Below are positions 1 through 7,977 of a DNA stretch of 64,000 nt, one piece after another. The notes under the pieces were generated by a model. The model was not told the DNA's origin. It saw only the letters and a list, made by a program, of their open reading frames with translations, and searched no databases. Each line of letters starts with the position of its first letter. Within the stretch, counting starts at the first letter, position 1. The translations under genes were made by a program, and so were the position numbers. This stretch comes from Aquamicrobium aerolatum DSM 21857 (GTDB lineage Bacteria > Pseudomonadota > Alphaproteobacteria > Rhizobiales > Rhizobiaceae), in contig NZ_FORF01000012.1 in assembly GCF_900113935.1 (NCBI RefSeq), positions 1 to 64,000 on the forward strand, read 5' to 3'.

Positions 1-1019
1 TCGCGATTGATGCGAGGCTTCTTGCCGCGAACCCAGCCGAACATGCAGGGCTCATGCGCCCATAGCATCACCGAGCGGGTCAGCACCGGGCGGGACTTGG
101 CCCAGATGATCTGCTGGTGATGCAGGACGTCAAACTTGTCCCAGACATTTTCCAGCATGCGTTGCCTGCGTGAAGCGTGCCAGCAATACCAAGCGACGTT
201 CTCCTCGATGGCATGGTCGATCGCCACCCGGCAGAAGGCTTCGTAAAACTCAGGGCCCTGACTGGAATCATCCCAGTGCGGCTGCTCGATGTAGTCTTCC
301 GACCAATCCTTGTTGGCAATTTTCTTCGCCCGCTTTGAGGCGTTCTTCTTGGTCGGATGGTTGGTGCCGTCATAATCGACGAGATAGGGCGGATCGGTCG
401 CGAACAATGCCGCCCGCTCGCCATTCATCAGGCGGGTCACATCATCCGGGTCTGTGCTGTCACCGCAGAGCAAGCGATGATCGCCGAGCAGCCACAGATC
501 GCCGCGTCGGGTGACCGGCGTTGCCGGCACTTCCGGAATGGCGTCATCCTCGGTCAGCCCGTCCTGTTCGTTGCTGCTGCCGTAAAGCAGGTCCTGCAAT
601 TCGTCGTCATCAAAGCCGGTCAGGCCGAGATCAAAGCCTGCCTCCTGTAGATCGGAGAGTTCCAACCCCAGCAGATCCTCGTCCCAGCCAGCATTCATGG
701 CGATGCGGTTGTCGGCCAGCACCAGCGCCCGGCGCTGCGTCTCCGACAGGCCCGTCAGCACGATGGCCGGCACTGTCTCCATGCCGAGCTTGCGCGCAGC
801 CAGCACCCTTCCGTGGCCGGCGATCAACGTACCGTCCTCGGCAATCAGCACCGGATTGGTAAAACCGAATGCGCGGATCGAGCCGGCGATCTCGGCGATC
901 TGCGCGTCAGAATGCGTGCGCGCATTGCGGGCGTACGGCACCAGCGCATCGAGCGGCCGGTATTCGACGGCAAGCTGGCGATCGCCGTGAATGGCGTCGA
1001 TGGTGGCAGGATCAGCCAT
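1..1019 (-). CDS. ParB-domain / DNA methyltransferase fusion (C-terminus cut by window edge)
   Basis: I read this gene directly from the minus strand; it is open to the window edge. The first ~100 residues form a ParB/sulfiredoxin-like N-terminal domain (NARTHS, IRAFGFTNPVLI, GTLIAGHGRVLAA). After a linker comes an N4/N6 DNA methylase domain with motif IV as TDPPYLVDY at about residues 205-213. Motif I should follow beyond the edge. Such fusions are common in alphaproteobacterial phages and phage-derived islands, usually near the terminase, where they methylate adenine or cytosine without a partner restriction enzyme. The ATG at 1019 gives MADPATIDAIHG; an in-frame ATG two codons upstream (1025) is the alternative. 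It follows the HNH gene on the same strand. Confidence 0.8.
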   Translation of the reverse strand, partial: MADPATIDAIHGDRQLAVEYRPLDALVPYARNARTHSDAQIAEIAGSIRAFGFTNPVLIAEDGTLIAGHGRVLAARKLGMETVPAIVLTGLSETQRRALVLADNRIAMNAGWDEDLLGLELSDLQEAGFDLGLTGFDDDELQDLLYGSSNEQDGLTEDDAIPEVPATPVTRRGDLWLLGDHRLLCGDSTDPDDVTRLMNGERAALFATDPPYLVDYDGTNHPTKKNASKRAKKIANKDWSEDYIEQPHWDDSSQGPEFYEAFCRVAIDHAIEENVAWYCWHASRRQRMLENVWDKFDVLHHQQIIWAKSRPVLTRSVMLWAHEPCMFGWVRGKKPRINR

Positions 1020-1062
1020 TTGCATTTTTCGTATCCAACAAAATCAACATCTTGGTCGCGTA

Positions 1063-1072
1063 CCCCCCCCCC
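1063..1072. repeat. Run of ten C (G on the minus strand)
   Basis: Ten consecutive C residues lie in the 136-bp gap between the HNH gene and the methyltransferase gene, 44 bp upstream of the methyltransferase start. A homopolymer of this length is prone to slippage. An in-frame TGA lies between the tract and the ATG, so slippage would not create a translational fusion; any effect would be on transcription or leader structure. Confidence 0.8.
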
Positions 1073-1155
1073 ATCGCCATTTTGGCCACGGATGAGTTCT
1101 TGGTGGCGCGCGGTCATGTCATTGAAATCGTTAGAGATTTAGACTCCCCCGGGGG

Positions 1156-1500
1156 CTATGAGCAGCGTTTCGTATTGCCGAAACCGCCATCCTTTGCTGC
1201 CGTCTTCCGGCCGTGGCAGGAAGCACACAGCGCCTGCCAGCGACTGCGGTCCCAAAACACCGTCTCGTCACCGCCATGCGGATCGATGTGATCGACGACG
1301 TTCGCCGGGCGTATCAGATCATGTCGCTGGCACTCCACGCACAGCGGATGCTGGTGCAGGAATGCAGCGCGTTCGGTGCGCCAGCGCTTCGAGCGATAGA
1401 GCGCGCGGGCTTCTGGATTGCGTCGCCGTGCATAGTCCTGGTCACGCTCACGTTTCTCACGCCGTCCAACAGGACGGTGGATCGGTGGACAAACGGCCAT
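1156..1500 (-). CDS. HNH endonuclease, phage type
   Basis: This 114-residue protein carries the HNH fold: CVEC near residue 55, the core VVDHIDPHGGD with its metal-binding histidine, then CASCHGRKTAAKDGG. The paired CxxC motifs bind structural zinc. Short HNH proteins of this type lie beside terminase genes in many tailed phages, where they help DNA packaging; others are homing or restriction nucleases. The basic N-terminus (RREKRERDQDYARRRN) probably contacts DNA. The ATG at 1500 is the only reasonable start. It lies upstream of the ParB/methylase gene in the same direction, which fits the early/late junction of a prophage. Family assignment is firm; its exact role is inferred from context. 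Confidence 0.85.
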   Translation of the reverse strand: MAVCPPIHRPVGRREKRERDQDYARRRNPEARALYRSKRWRTERAAFLHQHPLCVECQRHDLIRPANVVDHIDPHGGDETVFWDRSRWQALCASCHGRKTAAKDGGFGNTKRCS

Positions 1501-1636
1501 GATGCTGATCTCAATGATAGAAATGATGGTGCTGGAAACGAAAAACGCCTGCGAGGATTACTGCCGTCGCGGCGCGCTACTCTCGCAAGCATAGCCAGAA
1601 TATACCCCAAATCAGCAGGTTTTGTCTTGCTGCGGT

Positions 1637-1651
1637 ATGTCCGGCGGACAT
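1637..1651. promoter_or_regulatory. Perfect palindrome in a divergent intergenic region
   Basis: ATGTCCG-G-CGGACAT is a perfect 15-bp palindrome. It lies between the HNH gene (starting leftward at 1500) and the efflux gene (starting rightward at 1809). The 308-bp gap holds no gene I can support. The position suits an operator for either gene, but no regulator gene is adjacent and the binding protein is unknown. Confidence 0.35.
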
Positions 1652-1808
1652 TCTTCGCACGACTACGATCGATGCAGTGTCAACCCAAATGGAGATATTG
1701 CCGTCATTTCGGGTCAAACCAAAAGCAGTTGTCTGCAAGATGCATTTAGTGGGAATTTTGGGTTACCTGGTTACAAAACCACAAAAATTCAGACCGAATC
1801 GAAGGCAG

Positions 1809-2231
1809 ATGACACTCTCTCCACTTGCAAGACGGATCACCTACGTCGTCGTTTTTGAAATATTCGCGATAGCTTTTGCAACCATGCTTCTTGCGACCCT
1901 CAGCGGAGGCGAGGCGCAGGGCTCGCTGCCGGTTGCTGTTGCAAGCTCCGTTGCTGCGGTTGTCTGGAACTTTATTTACAACACGCTCTTTGAGAGGTGG
2001 GAGCGAATCCGCAGAATTCAGACCCGTTCCCTTGGCTTGCGTGCAGTCCATGCCGCTGGTTTCGAATTCGGCCTGATTGCCATACTGATCCCGCTATTCA
2101 TGTTCTGGTACCAGGTGGGACCGTTCGATGCACTTGTGATGCAAGTGGCACTATTGATATTTTTCCTGGTCTTCACCTTCGTGTTCACGTTGATATTTGA
2201 TTACGTAGTGCCGATTAAACGGGAGGGTTGA
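1809..2231 (+). CDS. PACE-family (chlorhexidine-type) efflux transporter
   Basis: The 140-residue protein has four hydrophobic segments and the two-fold repeated architecture of the bacterial transmembrane pair domain. It begins MTLSPLARRITYVVVFEIFA, and the second half repeats the pattern (LRAVHAAGFEFGLIAILIPL). Each repeat contains the conserved helix-start acidic residue and the W/N-rich turn (WNFIYNTLFERWE). PACE proteins are inner-membrane, proton-driven exporters of biocides such as chlorhexidine and acriflavine. The reading frame opens earlier (1677), but the ATG at 1809 gives the usual family length, so I chose it. It is the only plus-strand gene in this phage-like block and converges on the next gene with a 22-bp gap, so it looks like inserted cargo. 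Confidence 0.8.
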   Translation: MTLSPLARRITYVVVFEIFAIAFATMLLATLSGGEAQGSLPVAVASSVAAVVWNFIYNTLFERWERIRRIQTRSLGLRAVHAAGFEFGLIAILIPLFMFWYQVGPFDALVMQVALLIFFLVFTFVFTLIFDYVVPIKREG

Positions 2232-2253
2232 ACCGCACCCCATCGCTTGCATC

Positions 2254-2751
2254 TTAAAGCAGCGCTGTAGCCGAAAAGTCCTTCATTCGTTCGATCACAT
2301 AACGCCGTGACCGCTTCCTCGGCATCGGCTGCCGGTTGAGATTCATGGCGATGATGCACAACCCGAAGAGCCAGCGCTCATTGGCTGCGGAGCGCTGCAA
2401 GCCGACCTTCCAACAGATTGCTTTCCATGGTGCGTTGTGGGCGCGCAGCCAGACAATCCCGCCATCGATTGGATCCAAGCCGATTGTCCATGTCAGCGTT
2501 TCTTCCATGCGTGAAATCACAGCAGGCGATGGTGGTGGCAACGACGTTTGTCGTGGCGCTTGGCCCACGAGGTCGCCGAACTCATAGCTGTGACGAGGCC
2601 ACGTATTAAAATATCCCTGTCGCCGTGGCGCAGGCAATCGCTGCAGCACGGCAGCAGCTTCAGCGAGGCGCTCCTCGACCAGCCTGGGTGTCCAGATCAG
2701 GTCGCTGCCATCGCGGCTGCGGGGTCGGTCAAAACGGCAGTTCATCGCCAT
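2254..2751 (-). CDS. DUF6362-like phage protein
   Basis: The 165-residue protein starts MAMNCRFDRPR at the ATG at 2751, which overlaps the previous gene by 23 bp. An upstream extension in the same frame is possible but lacks support. The conserved core has MEETLTWTIGLDP, DGGIVWLRAHNAPWKAICW and a helix-turn-helix-like stretch (GLQRSAANERWLFGLCIIA). This matches what I know of the DUF6362 family of alphaproteobacterial phages and islands, whose function is unknown. The last helix pair could bind DNA. It is the distal gene of the replication block. Confidence 0.65.
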   Translation of the reverse strand: MAMNCRFDRPRSRDGSDLIWTPRLVEERLAEAAAVLQRLPAPRRQGYFNTWPRHSYEFGDLVGQAPRQTSLPPPSPAVISRMEETLTWTIGLDPIDGGIVWLRAHNAPWKAICWKVGLQRSAANERWLFGLCIIAMNLNRQPMPRKRSRRYVIERMKDFSATALL

Positions 2752-3292
2752 GCTCCCACCAGTAATTGTCGGCAGTGATCGTGCGTGTCGGCACAACCTT
2801 GGCGCCGGGCCATTCCTCCTTGATCGCCATCACCGTCGGCATGGCCTCGATCAGGCGGGCGATCTCGGACAGCATGTAGACTTTCATGGCGCGGTCCTGC
2901 GGATCGACAGCGGCAGCACTATCCTCGTCCTGGACGATCGCCGCCACCGTGCCATCGGAAAGTGCAACCTCCCAGACGGCAGGATGGATCGGCTCCGCAC
3001 CCAGCCTGTCTGCTTCTTGATCCAGAAACTGCCAAGCTGTCACCATACGCTCTATCTCGTGGAGCGCATCCTGGTTGCGTCCCTCGCGCAGCGCCATCGA
3101 GACCTTGCGGTGTTGTGAATAGAACCGTTTTGCCAGATCATCTGGCACCAGTGCTGGCAGACGGCACGCACCCCATTTGCGTTCCATATCGCGCGCCAGC
3201 GCATCGAGCTTGTGCAACGCTGCCATCATGTCGACGACAATCTCGGATTTGGGCTTGGTCGCCAGCCTCGCATTGTTGAAATCATAGGCCAT
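2729..3292 (-). CDS. Conserved hypothetical protein of the replication block
   Basis: This 187-residue soluble protein is of a family I do not recognise. It begins MAYDFNNARLATKPKSEIVV at the ATG at 3292, preceded by a good AAGGAG ribosome binding site; a TTG two codons upstream is less likely. Its N-terminal half is helical and rich in charged residues (VDMMAALHKLDALARDMERKW). The C-terminal half includes DGTVAAIVQDEDSAAAVDPQDRA and ends in an acidic/aromatic tail (YWWEHGDELPF). A short acidic tail ending in F is reminiscent of the partner-binding tip of single-strand binding proteins, but the rest gives no support for that. It lies downstream of the repeat cluster and the primase gene. Confidence 0.6.
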   Translation of the reverse strand: MAYDFNNARLATKPKSEIVVDMMAALHKLDALARDMERKWGACRLPALVPDDLAKRFYSQHRKVSMALREGRNQDALHEIERMVTAWQFLDQEADRLGAEPIHPAVWEVALSDGTVAAIVQDEDSAAAVDPQDRAMKVYMLSEIARLIEAMPTVMAIKEEWPGAKVVPTRTITADNYWWEHGDELPF

Positions 3293-3369
3293 GAACAAAC
3301 TCCTTCTCGCGTGACCCCTTTGAAGGCCGCGGAGCCGAAGCGCAGCGGCCTTCTTTAGAAGAGGTCAGA

Positions 3370-3500
3370 CTTCCGTAAACCTCCGTAAATGAAATCAATG
3401 GCTTAGCACCTCCTTCTCCGTAACTTCCGTAGTGACTTCCGGATAATGATTTCAATGGCTTAGCTGGCATAGTTCCGTAACCTCCGTGCAACCTCCGTAA
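3370..3500. repeat. Iteron-like direct repeats beside the primase gene
   Basis: Eight copies of a 9-bp unit, consensus YYTCCGTAA (TTACGGARR on the other strand), lie at 3370, 3380, 3415, 3424, 3436, 3472, 3481 and 3492. The copies at 3424, 3436 and 3481 are degenerate. Interleaved is a longer repeat, TGAAATCAATGGCTTAGC at 3390-3407 and TGATTTCAATGGCTTAGC at 3447-3464, 57 bp apart. The cluster fills the 211-bp gap between the primase-ATPase stop and the next gene. Its layout resembles an iteron array of a replication origin. Confidence 0.7.
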
Positions 3501-3503
3501 CTC

Positions 3504-5570
3504 TCAATCGAGCCATTCGAGCACCTTCAGGCCGCGCTTCTTGGTGTCGGAATCACACATCTCGACGGCGACGATGGCGTTGTCGATCCAGCTGATCAGC
3601 AGGGTCTCGATGACCTTGCCAGGCAGATCGAATTGCTGGCCGAGCGCCCGTGGCGCATATCGCCCGGACGCTTTTGACTGGGGTGCCATCGAGAACGGAT
3701 GTTTCGCCTTCCAGGCCTCGTCGACTGCTTTCAGGATGGCCTTGCAGGTTGTACGTGGTGGCAGAAAATCATCCGTTTGCGCCTGCTTCTCCATGGGCAG
3801 CACGACGCATGTGGTGACGGTGTCACCGTCATCGTCGACACCGAGCGCGACTGGATCAAGCTTGAAGGCAAACTCCTCGCCCCCCGGCAGGTCACGCTGC
3901 TTGGTCACTTTGGCGAGACGCGTTTCCATCTCGTCGACTGAGACCTCGATTTCGGTATCGGTCGCAGCCCTGAGCGATGAATGACCACGTGCGCCCTTGG
4001 CCGCATCCTTGCCGGTATGGTGGACGATCATGATATGGGCGCCGGTGGCATGACGGATGCGATCGATATTCTTGATGAACGCTGTCATGTCGACCGGACC
4101 GTTTTCGTCGCCACCGGCGATAACGCGCGACAGCGTGTCGATCACTATCAATTTAAGGGGCGCGCGTTTTTCAACTTCCTCGGCAAGCTTGATGACACGC
4201 TCGGTGTCGGCATCCGGATTGAGAAGATCCAGACCAGCACGGCGCAGCGCAAAGGGTACGTCCACGACGCCGCTGGTCTTTCTGAGGCCGACAATACGGT
4301 TTGCAATGCCATTGCCACCCTCGGCAGCAAGATAAAGGACCGACCCGCCTGCAACGCGCTGAGCACGCCAGGAATGATCGATCGCAACATGGTAGGCGAT
4401 ATCAAGGGCAAAGAAGGTCTTGCCAGAATTTGATGGGCCGTAGACGACCGACATGGCACCGAGATCAAGGACGTCCTTGACGATATAGGGCGTGCTTATG
4501 ACCGGACTGATATCGTCGAACCATTCCAGTTCGGCCGAGAGGTCGACTGAAGGTGATGTTTGTTCCCATATGACCCTGTGGGATCCAGTTGGCTTTTCCT
4601 TCGCCGCCGCTGCAACCTTGGTGTCCCACTGCCGCATGGCGTAAGCCCACTTTTCCCGGAAAGCAGAAAGGCCGCGCCCTTCGTTCTCGAGCGTGTTTCC
4701 AGCCTCCCGCGGACGCACCTTGCGCTCATAGACTGCATAAACCTCAAGCAGCTTCTGCTCGACTTCGGGACTGGTTGGCGGTATCGGGCATTCGCGATAC
4801 CAGTCGACGATTGCTGCCCAGACCATGTCGCGCATATAGGCATCGCGGCCATCAACGATGTGCCCCCAGGCATCAGTGATCTGGTGTGGTGATGCCTGGG
4901 GATCCGCCGCCGTCGTCTCGGCGCGTGGAGGTGATGATGATGACAATGCCGATGGCTGGGCTGGCGCAGCCGCCAGTGGCAGCGCCTCCGTTGCCCCGAC
5001 CTTGTCCAGCAGCCACGCAGGCGCTTCGGCCAGCTCCGTGTCGAAGGGCGAGAAGGTCCAGAGATATTGCTTGCCGTTCTGATGGCGCGACGGCGGGGCT
5101 ATGACAAACCCGCCTTCAGCCCGCACATCGATGCCGGCGATCGTCTCCTGCGCATTCCTGATGGAAAGATGCGCGGGATAACGAAAATAGATGTGCTGGC
5201 CACCGCCGCCGGTGCGGGCGCGCCACGTTTCAGGATCGCAGCCAAGTTCGTTGTCGGCAACCCAATGATTCCAAGTCGCGGAACCGGAGACACTGCCCTT
5301 TTCATCAAGGTCGACGACCAGCAGCTTCCAGCCATCGCCGAGTGAGGCAGCACCGGTCAGGAACCCCATGCGGTAATTGGCGCGATGTTCACCGTCGTCG
5401 CCATACCAGCGATCATGAACGGTCTGCGGAATGCCAGTCTGGAACTCACGCCATTTGCCGACCGGGATCTTTTCCCGGCCAGCAGCAGGGATCACCGCAA
5501 GGCTCAGCGCCCGATAGCTGTCGGCCCATTGGCAGGCGCTTGCAAAATCATCTGGCAATTCTACGGTCAT
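3504..5570 (-). CDS. Bifunctional DNA primase/polymerase with RepA-like AAA ATPase
   Basis: The 688-residue protein joins two domains. Residues ~15-190 form a prim-pol domain: VVDLDEKG (85-92) carries the catalytic acidic pair, GGGGQHIYFR (121-130) the conserved histidine, and IDVRAEGGFVIAPPS (147-161) the third active-site strand. After a proline/alanine-rich linker, residues ~350-600 form a RecA/KaiC-like ATPase of the AAA_25/RepA type. It has Walker A GPSNSGKT (378-385), Walker B LIVIDT (474-479) and the sensor-like HHTGK (517-521). Such proteins prime and unwind DNA for phage or plasmid replication. A repeat cluster follows the stop codon directly, suggesting a nearby origin. The ATG at 5570 is clear. 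Confidence 0.88.
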   Translation of the reverse strand: MTVELPDDFASACQWADSYRALSLAVIPAAGREKIPVGKWREFQTGIPQTVHDRWYGDDGEHRANYRMGFLTGAASLGDGWKLLVVDLDEKGSVSGSATWNHWVADNELGCDPETWRARTGGGGQHIYFRYPAHLSIRNAQETIAGIDVRAEGGFVIAPPSRHQNGKQYLWTFSPFDTELAEAPAWLLDKVGATEALPLAAAPAQPSALSSSSPPRAETTAADPQASPHQITDAWGHIVDGRDAYMRDMVWAAIVDWYRECPIPPTSPEVEQKLLEVYAVYERKVRPREAGNTLENEGRGLSAFREKWAYAMRQWDTKVAAAAKEKPTGSHRVIWEQTSPSVDLSAELEWFDDISPVISTPYIVKDVLDLGAMSVVYGPSNSGKTFFALDIAYHVAIDHSWRAQRVAGGSVLYLAAEGGNGIANRIVGLRKTSGVVDVPFALRRAGLDLLNPDADTERVIKLAEEVEKRAPLKLIVIDTLSRVIAGGDENGPVDMTAFIKNIDRIRHATGAHIMIVHHTGKDAAKGARGHSSLRAATDTEIEVSVDEMETRLAKVTKQRDLPGGEEFAFKLDPVALGVDDDGDTVTTCVVLPMEKQAQTDDFLPPRTTCKAILKAVDEAWKAKHPFSMAPQSKASGRYAPRALGQQFDLPGKVIETLLISWIDNAIVAVEMCDSDTKKRGLKVLEWLD

Positions 5571-5651
5571 CTACGCGCCCCATGTCCAAGCTCATTGTTT
5601 CGTGGTGGTGCCGGGGATCGGAAGGTGGCCGCCTCCCGATCCCCTCGACGC

Positions 5652-6308
5652 TCATCCGAAGTCCGGAACCGGGGCGCGGGCGCCGGACGCAGGCGGCGTC
5701 ATCTGGGTTGAGCCGGTCGCAGCCGGACGGCTCGTGCCGGAAGACACAGGGGTGGATGCCGGCATTGCTGCACGCGGCTTGGGCGATGCCTTGTGCTCGT
5801 CCAATTCTGCGGGGCGATCCTTCCAGTCGAGAATCTCGAACACCGGCACGGCGCGATTGCCATGCTTGGTCTTTTCCTTGATGAACTCGCTCAAGCGCAC
5901 CACCGGAACCTTGCCTTGCTGCCATTCAGGGGCGGCAATGCTCGTCTCATAGATGCGCTCCAGCGCGCCGACCACGCCGATTGCCGTTGAGCAAATCTCG
6001 TGGCAGCCAAGACCGCCCGGCAGATAGACCACCACCTGCACACCCTGCTTGTGCTTTTCGGAAGGGCGGTCAGGCAATGGATCGCCAATCGCGACCAGAC
6101 GCTTGTCGGGGCCACGATCGGTAAATTCAACCCAGCCCACCTGGAGCGTGGACCAATCCATCAGGCAAACGAGGTCATCGACCACTTCGAGGCCGCGTTC
6201 GCTGCCATCCCATGTCGATCGCTCGACGCCGCCGTCCTTGCCGTTGATGCGGATGGAGGGGAGGAAATCCTTGCTGCTTCCAATGCTTAATCCAAAACCA
6301 GTAGTCAT
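5652..6308 (-). CDS. Conserved phage protein, possibly ssDNA-binding
   Basis: The 218-residue protein starts MTTGFGLSIGSSKDFLPSIR at the ATG at 6308; a longer frame is less likely. The first ~170 residues form one compact domain with WDGSERGLEVVDDLVCLMD, VGWVEF and a terminal EILDWKDRPAEL. A disordered tail rich in proline, alanine and serine follows and ends PVPDFG. I have seen this type next to RecB-like nucleases in alphaproteobacterial phages, but it has no named function that I know. A globular domain plus a flexible tail with an acidic/aromatic tip, between a nuclease gene and a primase gene, would suit a single-strand binding protein; that is inference only. Confidence 0.65.
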   Translation of the reverse strand: MTTGFGLSIGSSKDFLPSIRINGKDGGVERSTWDGSERGLEVVDDLVCLMDWSTLQVGWVEFTDRGPDKRLVAIGDPLPDRPSEKHKQGVQVVVYLPGGLGCHEICSTAIGVVGALERIYETSIAAPEWQQGKVPVVRLSEFIKEKTKHGNRAVPVFEILDWKDRPAELDEHKASPKPRAAMPASTPVSSGTSRPAATGSTQMTPPASGARAPVPDFG

Positions 6309-6383
6309 GTTGTCAGTCTTTCTGCGCTCTGCGCTTTGTGCCGGCATCTGGCCGCCTGCTGGCCCATCCCGTGATCGGGGATT

Positions 6384-7130
6384 TCAGACGCCGAACACCT
6401 CGAACGCGTGTTGACGCGCACGTGGGTCGGCGAGATAAAAACTGTCAGTGTCGACGGTGATCAGGCTCGCCAGCTCGTGTGGATCGGTGGAGATGGCGAG
6501 GAAGTTTTGCAGCGAATGCGCCATGCGAGTCAGCGCCGCGACATGGGCTGATGCGTTCTCGAGCTGATAAAGTGCTGACTTTTTCGAGGTGACGTAGGCA
6601 ACACCGCCGCTCATGTTCGATCCGGCGCCGATATAGCTGGCGACCTGCCTTGCATGGGATGTCCGGATTGTTAACGGCAGGGCGTGGCTGGTTTTCAGAT
6701 CGATGATCAGCCCGTGTGCGTCATATTCGGCATCCGTGAAGCCGAGCACCGGGACGGCAATGCCATCCATGCGCCATTCCTTGCGCACCTGTGTACGATC
6801 GGGTTTGCCCCATGGTCCGAGCAGTTCGATCCCGCGCTCGACCATGCCAGCGAGGCTGTCACGCTCCTTGTCCCGGCGCGGATCAGACGAAAGCGCGGTC
6901 CGCTCGGTGAAAACAGCATTGGCGGTGTCGATCGCCTCTTTGAGCGAGGCACCCATCAGGCCAGCGATGACACCAGCTTCGACGGCGGTACCACGATGGG
7001 CAGCAGCCCCAACTGGAGCGCGATGGCCGAGCAGACGCTCCATCACATAAATGCCTGGAGCTGCAGCCCACAAATTAAGCTGGCTGACCGAGATGTGGTC
7101 GAGGCCGTGAGGCGCAAAGGGGTTGCTCAT
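6384..7130 (-). CDS. PD-(D/E)XK nuclease, RecB/Cas4-like
   Basis: The 248-residue protein shows the signatures of the RecB-family exonuclease fold. SVSQLNLWAAAPG (residues 15-27) is the N-terminal motif, followed by HRGTAVEAG, GFTDAEYDAHGLIIDLKTS (catalytic D and D-x-K around residues 130-150) and ARQVASYIGAG, the QxxxY-type motif. Free-standing members process DNA ends in phage recombination. The ATG at 7130 has a GGAGGACG ribosome binding site, and the start overlaps the stop of the upstream resolvase by four bases, so the two are translationally coupled. Together with that resolvase and the primase it forms a phage replication-recombination set. Confidence 0.82.
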   Translation of the reverse strand: MSNPFAPHGLDHISVSQLNLWAAAPGIYVMERLLGHRAPVGAAAHRGTAVEAGVIAGLMGASLKEAIDTANAVFTERTALSSDPRRDKERDSLAGMVERGIELLGPWGKPDRTQVRKEWRMDGIAVPVLGFTDAEYDAHGLIIDLKTSHALPLTIRTSHARQVASYIGAGSNMSGGVAYVTSKKSALYQLENASAHVAALTRMAHSLQNFLAISTDPHELASLITVDTDSFYLADPRARQHAFEVFGV

Positions 7131-7669
7131 ATCGTCCTCCCGTCGTCACCATCAGCGATGACGGTGGATCCTGGAGGCATGCGATCTGCTGACGCCTCGC
7201 CGACGATGCCGGAATGCTGAAGAAACCAGAGGCCGATCAGGGCTGCTTCTGCCCGGTTGTGATCTCGCTTGCGAGCAAAGCGATGTGACTGATCCGGCCA
7301 GGTCTGAATGGCAAGAGCCCGGATATCTTCGGCTTGCTTGGCCTTGGCGCCGATGTCGCGCTTCCAGATCGCAGGGCGGATAAAACTTGTCGGGATCTTG
7401 AGTGCCGCAAGGGCGCCTTCAAAGCTGCCTGAGGCACGACCGAAGCGGAATGTCGAGGTTAGGCCCTGTTTCGGCATTGCCGCGACATCCTCGACAACCG
7501 CATGGCTGATCCGAAACTGGCCCAGAATGTCGGCGAAGGTGATCAGGTTCAGACGCTTGTTGGCGCCTTCACCGATCACCGGGATTTCGGTTGCCAGCAG
7601 CAGACGACGCTGACAATCCAGAATGGCAATGCCGTTGTTGAGGCCCGGGTCGATGGCAAGAATAGCCAT
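7127..7669 (-). CDS. RuvC-like Holliday junction resolvase, phage type
   Basis: The 180-residue protein starts MAILAIDPGLNNGIAILD, the classic RuvC/RNase-H first strand with the catalytic aspartate in IDPG. HAVVEDVAA supplies the second acidic residue, and AKQAEDIRALAIQTWP with NRAEAALIGLW holds the last catalytic carboxylates. It would resolve four-way junctions made during element replication or recombination. The ATG at 7669 is chosen because the RuvC strand begins there; 15 further residues are open upstream but show no conservation. Its stop overlaps the start of the nuclease gene by four bases. Confidence 0.85.
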   Translation of the reverse strand: MAILAIDPGLNNGIAILDCQRRLLLATEIPVIGEGANKRLNLITFADILGQFRISHAVVEDVAAMPKQGLTSTFRFGRASGSFEGALAALKIPTSFIRPAIWKRDIGAKAKQAEDIRALAIQTWPDQSHRFARKRDHNRAEAALIGLWFLQHSGIVGEASADRMPPGSTVIADGDDGRTI

Positions 7670-7671
7670 GA

Positions 7672-7965
7672 TCAGCGCTCCGACCTGGCATTGATTGCAG
7701 CATCGACTGCACAACCAGACCCGATCCCACCAGCCTCGCGAGCCAGATTATAGAGGCGGCGCAGGGCAAACAGGCGATCGCCAGCGGCGTTGTAAGCCTG
7801 TTCGGCCTTGACGATGGCGAAGGCCACCTCATCGAGGGTCGCCACCTCTAACGGGCGCACTGAACTTGCCAGCTGGTCCGGAGCGAGGACGCAGATCGAG
7901 CTTGGCAAACCATCAAGACCGTAATGGCGTTTGCGCAAATTGTTCAGCTTGGAGGTGGCAAACAT
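7672..7965 (-). CDS. Small hypothetical protein
   Basis: The 97-residue protein is of unknown family. It starts MFATSKLNNLRKRHYGLDGL with a strong AAGGAG ribosome binding site 6 bp upstream, and it ends two bases before the resolvase start. The C-terminal half is mainly helical (DEVAFAIVKAEQAYNAAGDRLFALRRLYNLAREA) and could form a coiled coil or small dimer. Its place in a tightly packed operon supports a real gene. Confidence 0.6.
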   Translation of the reverse strand: MFATSKLNNLRKRHYGLDGLPSSICVLAPDQLASSVRPLEVATLDEVAFAIVKAEQAYNAAGDRLFALRRLYNLAREAGGIGSGCAVDAAINARSER

Positions 7966-7977
7966 CGAAGGCTCCTT

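Noticed and set aside
1019-1117. Phase-variable translational fusion of the methylase through the C tract
   Set aside because: An in-frame TGA between the tract and the ATG stops any upstream extension in the methylase frame.
3282-3491. Short minus-strand frame spanning the repeat cluster
   Set aside because: It is mostly the repeat translated (SGSHYGSYGEGG) and overlaps the start of the next gene; the repeats are better explained as DNA sites.
3370-3500. CRISPR array
   Set aside because: Units are only 9 bp, spacing is irregular and there are no uniform spacers or cas genes.
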